A DNA stretch of 40,584 nt from Bacteroidota bacterium (GTDB lineage Bacteria > Bacteroidota > Bacteroidia > UKL13-3), in NCBI GenBank assembly GCA_947485745.1, contig CANKQY010000015.1, positions 1 through 40,584 on the forward strand. The letters are read 5' to 3'. The notes under the pieces were generated by a model that saw nothing but the letters and a program-made list of their open reading frames with translations, did no database searches and was not told the origin of the DNA. Shown here in pieces: positions 37,606 to 40,584 of the stretch. The position numbers were made by a program, and so were the translations under genes. Numbering within the stretch: the stretch's first letter is position 1; the number at the start of each line of letters is the position of its first letter.

Positions 37606-37742
37606 ATTTTTATCTTAATAAATGGAATAATTTGTTTGAAATAATTTGATAAATGTAAGAATATTTATTTGATGGAAAAATGATTGAAAGCAAGTTTTAC
37701 TAATTTAGCCTAATTTTAATCTATTTAGGTTAATTATACCTA

Positions 37743-37772
37743 TTGTTTTTAAATCTTGTTAGCTTAAATTTG
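37743..37772 (+). promoter_or_regulatory. Promoter TTG-N19-TAAATTTG
   Basis: Exact Bacteroidota -33/-7 consensus 20 bp upstream of the 37793 start codon. Confidence 0.7.
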
Positions 37773-37792
37773 AAATTCATAGAAAACTATCA

Positions 37793-38842
37793 ATGACTTA
37801 TAAAACGTGCACTTCAAAGAAAATTTGTTTAACCCTACTCATAAGTTTAACGGCGGTATTGGTTCAGGCCCAAAATAATTATTTTACAACGGTAACATTG
37901 CAAATGGAAAACAACTTTGCTTTTCCCGTTTTCAATCATAAAGAAGACTCCTTTACCACAAAAAAAATGAATGCTTTTTTACAAATATCAGAGCTAGAAT
38001 TGATTAAAGGTTACGAGAAAAAAAATCCATTTGAAAGAGTAGCAATTGGACTCAAAAATCCTGTACCAGGTAAAGAAATGATTCAATACGTTTTGAACCA
38101 AAACAACGAGCGCTTATTGTCTGTAGCCTTCACAGAATCCTATTGTAATTGGGGCTGTAATTATTGGTGTACCTATTATAATTTCAATTCCAAAACCGGT
38201 GAATTGGTTTATTTAAAAGATTTGTTTACCCAAGAAGGGTATGTGGCATTTAGGCAAATGTTATCGTCAAAAAGATTGCAAGGTTATGAGGAAAGAAAAA
38301 GTAAATTGGATAGTACCTCAAGGGCCGACTATTTAAATTTACCTAATTGTTATGAAATAGACCCCTTACAAGACTTTACCATTAGGAACGATTCCTTATT
38401 AATAGATGGCACCAAATGTTTTGGGGAAGGTTTGGCAAAAATGGATTTGAATCCCATTAACGGATTTACCCTTAAAGAGCTCAAAAAATATTTGAATACT
38501 TATGGGATGATATTATTTGGATTTTCGAAAGGTGATTTAAAAATACAATCATCGCATCAATTACCTCAATTGTTTAGCGGCAATATTGGCAATGATAGCA
38601 TTTATTTGATCTTAAATGTAATGCCAGACATTAGCTTTACTGGTATTCATTTTAATAGGAATGATGGTGTGAGCAGGCAATTAATGGGTAAAATTGTGAA
38701 TGGGCAATTGCTATTAACAGAGATGGATGCCTCAGGCAAAGAACAAGGTTATTTAGAAGCAAATTTTAACGGTCCTATGCTAGAAGGAGTTCAATTAAAC
38801 AAGGAAAGAAGCATTAAAAAAACTTTCAAAGTTCATTTGTAA
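37793..38842 (+). CDS. Secreted hypothetical protein
   Basis: Signal peptide ICLTLLISLTAVLVQAQ; no recognised family; Cys-rich YCNWGCNYWCTYYNF segment. Confidence 0.75.
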   Translation: MTYKTCTSKKICLTLLISLTAVLVQAQNNYFTTVTLQMENNFAFPVFNHKEDSFTTKKMNAFLQISELELIKGYEKKNPFERVAIGLKNPVPGKEMIQYVLNQNNERLLSVAFTESYCNWGCNYWCTYYNFNSKTGELVYLKDLFTQEGYVAFRQMLSSKRLQGYEERKSKLDSTSRADYLNLPNCYEIDPLQDFTIRNDSLLIDGTKCFGEGLAKMDLNPINGFTLKELKKYLNTYGMILFGFSKGDLKIQSSHQLPQLFSGNIGNDSIYLILNVMPDISFTGIHFNRNDGVSRQLMGKIVNGQLLLTEMDASGKEQGYLEANFNGPMLEGVQLNKERSIKKTFKVHL

Positions 38843-38877
38843 ATTAATTTAAATCTGCAAAAAAAATCATTTTGCAT

Positions 38878-38909
38878 TTTGAAATTCAATAAATTATCTG
38901 TTAATTTCG
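38878..38909 (+). promoter_or_regulatory. Promoter TTTG-N20-TAATTTCG
   Basis: -33/-7 elements 16 bp upstream of ATG 38926. Confidence 0.6.
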
Positions 38910-38925
38910 ATAAAATAGAAAATTT

Positions 38926-40584
38926 ATGAAAGTAACTTTTACCAGATTTTTCCTTTTGAGTTTTTTTCTTTTAAACTTAGCTGGTGATAAAATTTTGGCT
39001 CAAACAGTCCAAAGTTTTTCTTCCACAATCATTAACAATTTACCGGTTCGGGCTCCAATTTTTACAGGCCATTTAGGATTAAAAAAAACAAGTAGCTGCG
39101 CTCCAGATACTGTTAATTATACCTATAACAAAACAACCCTTCTCAACACGCTTTCGTTGAACAATGTTACTAGCGGGAACGCATTTGCGCAATGGTATCC
39201 AGCTCCGCAAGCTATTACAGTTAGTGGGTTCGAATTTTTTGCGTGGCAAACTGCCATGAGCAGTGCAGTAGTTTCTATTACCTGTAGGATTTACAATGCT
39301 GGAATAGACTCAATGCCAAGCGGTACTGCTTTAGCTTCAGTTGTGGTTCCGGTTGATTCAACCTTTGGCGGAGGAGTATTAACTGCCTTGCGCAAGAAGG
39401 CAATATTTAGCACACCGGTTACCACCTCAAATGCTAATGGATATGTGATAACTCTAGAAACAAGCTCGGCAACCAATGTTGCGGTTGTTGCCAATTCTTG
39501 GACTGCCTCTCCCCCAAATGGAAGAAGTGAATGGTTGAGTTCGGTGAGAATTGGCACAACTTACAGTAGATCCTATAACATCAATATTGGCGGTATACCA
39601 TTAAATGCAGATTTTATTATACAGCCATTTGTTTCTTATAATTTAACCGCCAATTTTACCTCTTCTGCAAATTGCATGAATCCTGGAGTACCATTTAATT
39701 TTACCAATACATCGAGTGCGGTATTGTTTAATAGATTTTATAATACGAGGGCATTTTTTAATATACCTCAATTTAGCTGTTTGTGGGATTATGGTGATAC
39801 AACTGGCACCTACTGGGCAGTAAATGGATCTCGCACTTATAACTATAACAGCACTTATAGGGTTAAGTTATTGGATACCTTATTTGGATGGACAACAGGC
39901 TGTGGCGATTCCTATCAAAAAGATATTTTCCAATCACCAAGTGCTGCCGCTGCCAGCAATAATGGTCCGGTTTGTGCAGGTGGAACCCTCAAATTATTTG
40001 CAGATAGTATTGCGGGCGCAAGCTATCTTTGGAGTGGACCAAATGGTTTTAGTTCCACACAACGTAATCCAGAAATTGCAGCGGCAGGAATTTCAGCTAC
40101 TGGTTTATATTCGGTTCAAACCTTAATTGGGCAATGCTCTTCTACAGTGGTAAGTACCTATGCCTCTGTAGTAAGTACCTATTTTGCAACTGGCAATGGA
40201 CCATTGTGTGCAGGACAAAACATCAGTTTAAATGCTACAGAAATTAATGGTGCCACTTATTCATGGACTGGCCCTAATGGTTTTACTGCAATTGTAAGAA
40301 ACCCAATAAGAAGTGCGGCAAGTACTGCAGATTCTGGAAATTATGCCGTTACTATTTCTTTGAGTGGCTGCGGTTTACTAGGCCCCTTTAGTGTTTTGGT
40401 ACCGGTAAATGCAAACCCTGCACCACCTGTTACTAGCAACAATGGACCATTGTGCGTTGGGCAAAATTTAAGTTTAACAGCCATTGGTTCTAGTTTAGGT
40501 TCATACAATTGGATAGGGCCAAATAACTATTCATCTTCCCAACAAAATCCAGTTCGACCATCTGCCTTGAATACCTTTGCAGGA
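38926..40584 (+). CDS. Large secreted Ig-like/PKD-type repeat protein (probable T9SS substrate), C-terminus beyond window
   Basis: ATG 38926, signal MKVTFTRFFLLSFFLLNLAGDKILAQ, frame open for 553 codons to window end; three copies of NGP(L/V)C.G..(L/I)(K/S)L.A......Y.W.GPN.(F/Y) at 39958, 40192, 40438. Confidence 0.9.
   Translation, partial: MKVTFTRFFLLSFFLLNLAGDKILAQTVQSFSSTIINNLPVRAPIFTGHLGLKKTSSCAPDTVNYTYNKTTLLNTLSLNNVTSGNAFAQWYPAPQAITVSGFEFFAWQTAMSSAVVSITCRIYNAGIDSMPSGTALASVVVPVDSTFGGGVLTALRKKAIFSTPVTTSNANGYVITLETSSATNVAVVANSWTASPPNGRSEWLSSVRIGTTYSRSYNINIGGIPLNADFIIQPFVSYNLTANFTSSANCMNPGVPFNFTNTSSAVLFNRFYNTRAFFNIPQFSCLWDYGDTTGTYWAVNGSRTYNYNSTYRVKLLDTLFGWTTGCGDSYQKDIFQSPSAAAASNNGPVCAGGTLKLFADSIAGASYLWSGPNGFSSTQRNPEIAAAGISATGLYSVQTLIGQCSSTVVSTYASVVSTYFATGNGPLCAGQNISLNATEINGATYSWTGPNGFTAIVRNPIRSAASTADSGNYAVTISLSGCGLLGPFSVLVPVNANPAPPVTSNNGPLCVGQNLSLTAIGSSLGSYNWIGPNNYSSSQQNPVRPSALNTFAG

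Noticed and set aside
1-40584. Defence island, prophage, integron or toxin-antitoxin system
   Set aside because: No nuclease/methylase pairs, phage structural genes, integrases or small toxin-antitoxin pairs; the genes are mainly conserved housekeeping functions.

Overview
This is a ~40.6 kb chromosomal window from a Bacteroidota genome. The lineage call rests on TAnnTTTG-type promoters, a PorT-like type IX secretion protein, a DUF5686-like protein and an SprB/CHU_C-style secreted protein. Most genes are housekeeping: ctp, rlpA, rarA, rlmF, pyrC, mutS, tgt, lptF/G-like, ubiE/menG, trhO, efp, priA and pepD, plus tRNA-Leu(UAA) and tRNA-Gly(GCC). I see no prophage, CRISPR array, IS element or defence island. 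The most unusual content is non-coding. There are two or three interacting families of short palindromic repeats: a TCGACAnGCTC-core hairpin whose arms covary, and 20-nt hairpins with different 8-bp stems but the same TRAA loop. These are packed into intergenic arrays that repeatedly abut or supply the stop codons of neighbouring genes. Other notable signals are an intrinsic terminator inside the signal-peptide codons of a lipoprotein gene, a set of promoters predicting leaderless mRNAs, and a strongly over-represented GGTTCAAA/TTTGAACC octamer. The ORF track also misses a large secreted protein gene that runs off the right edge (38926 onward).
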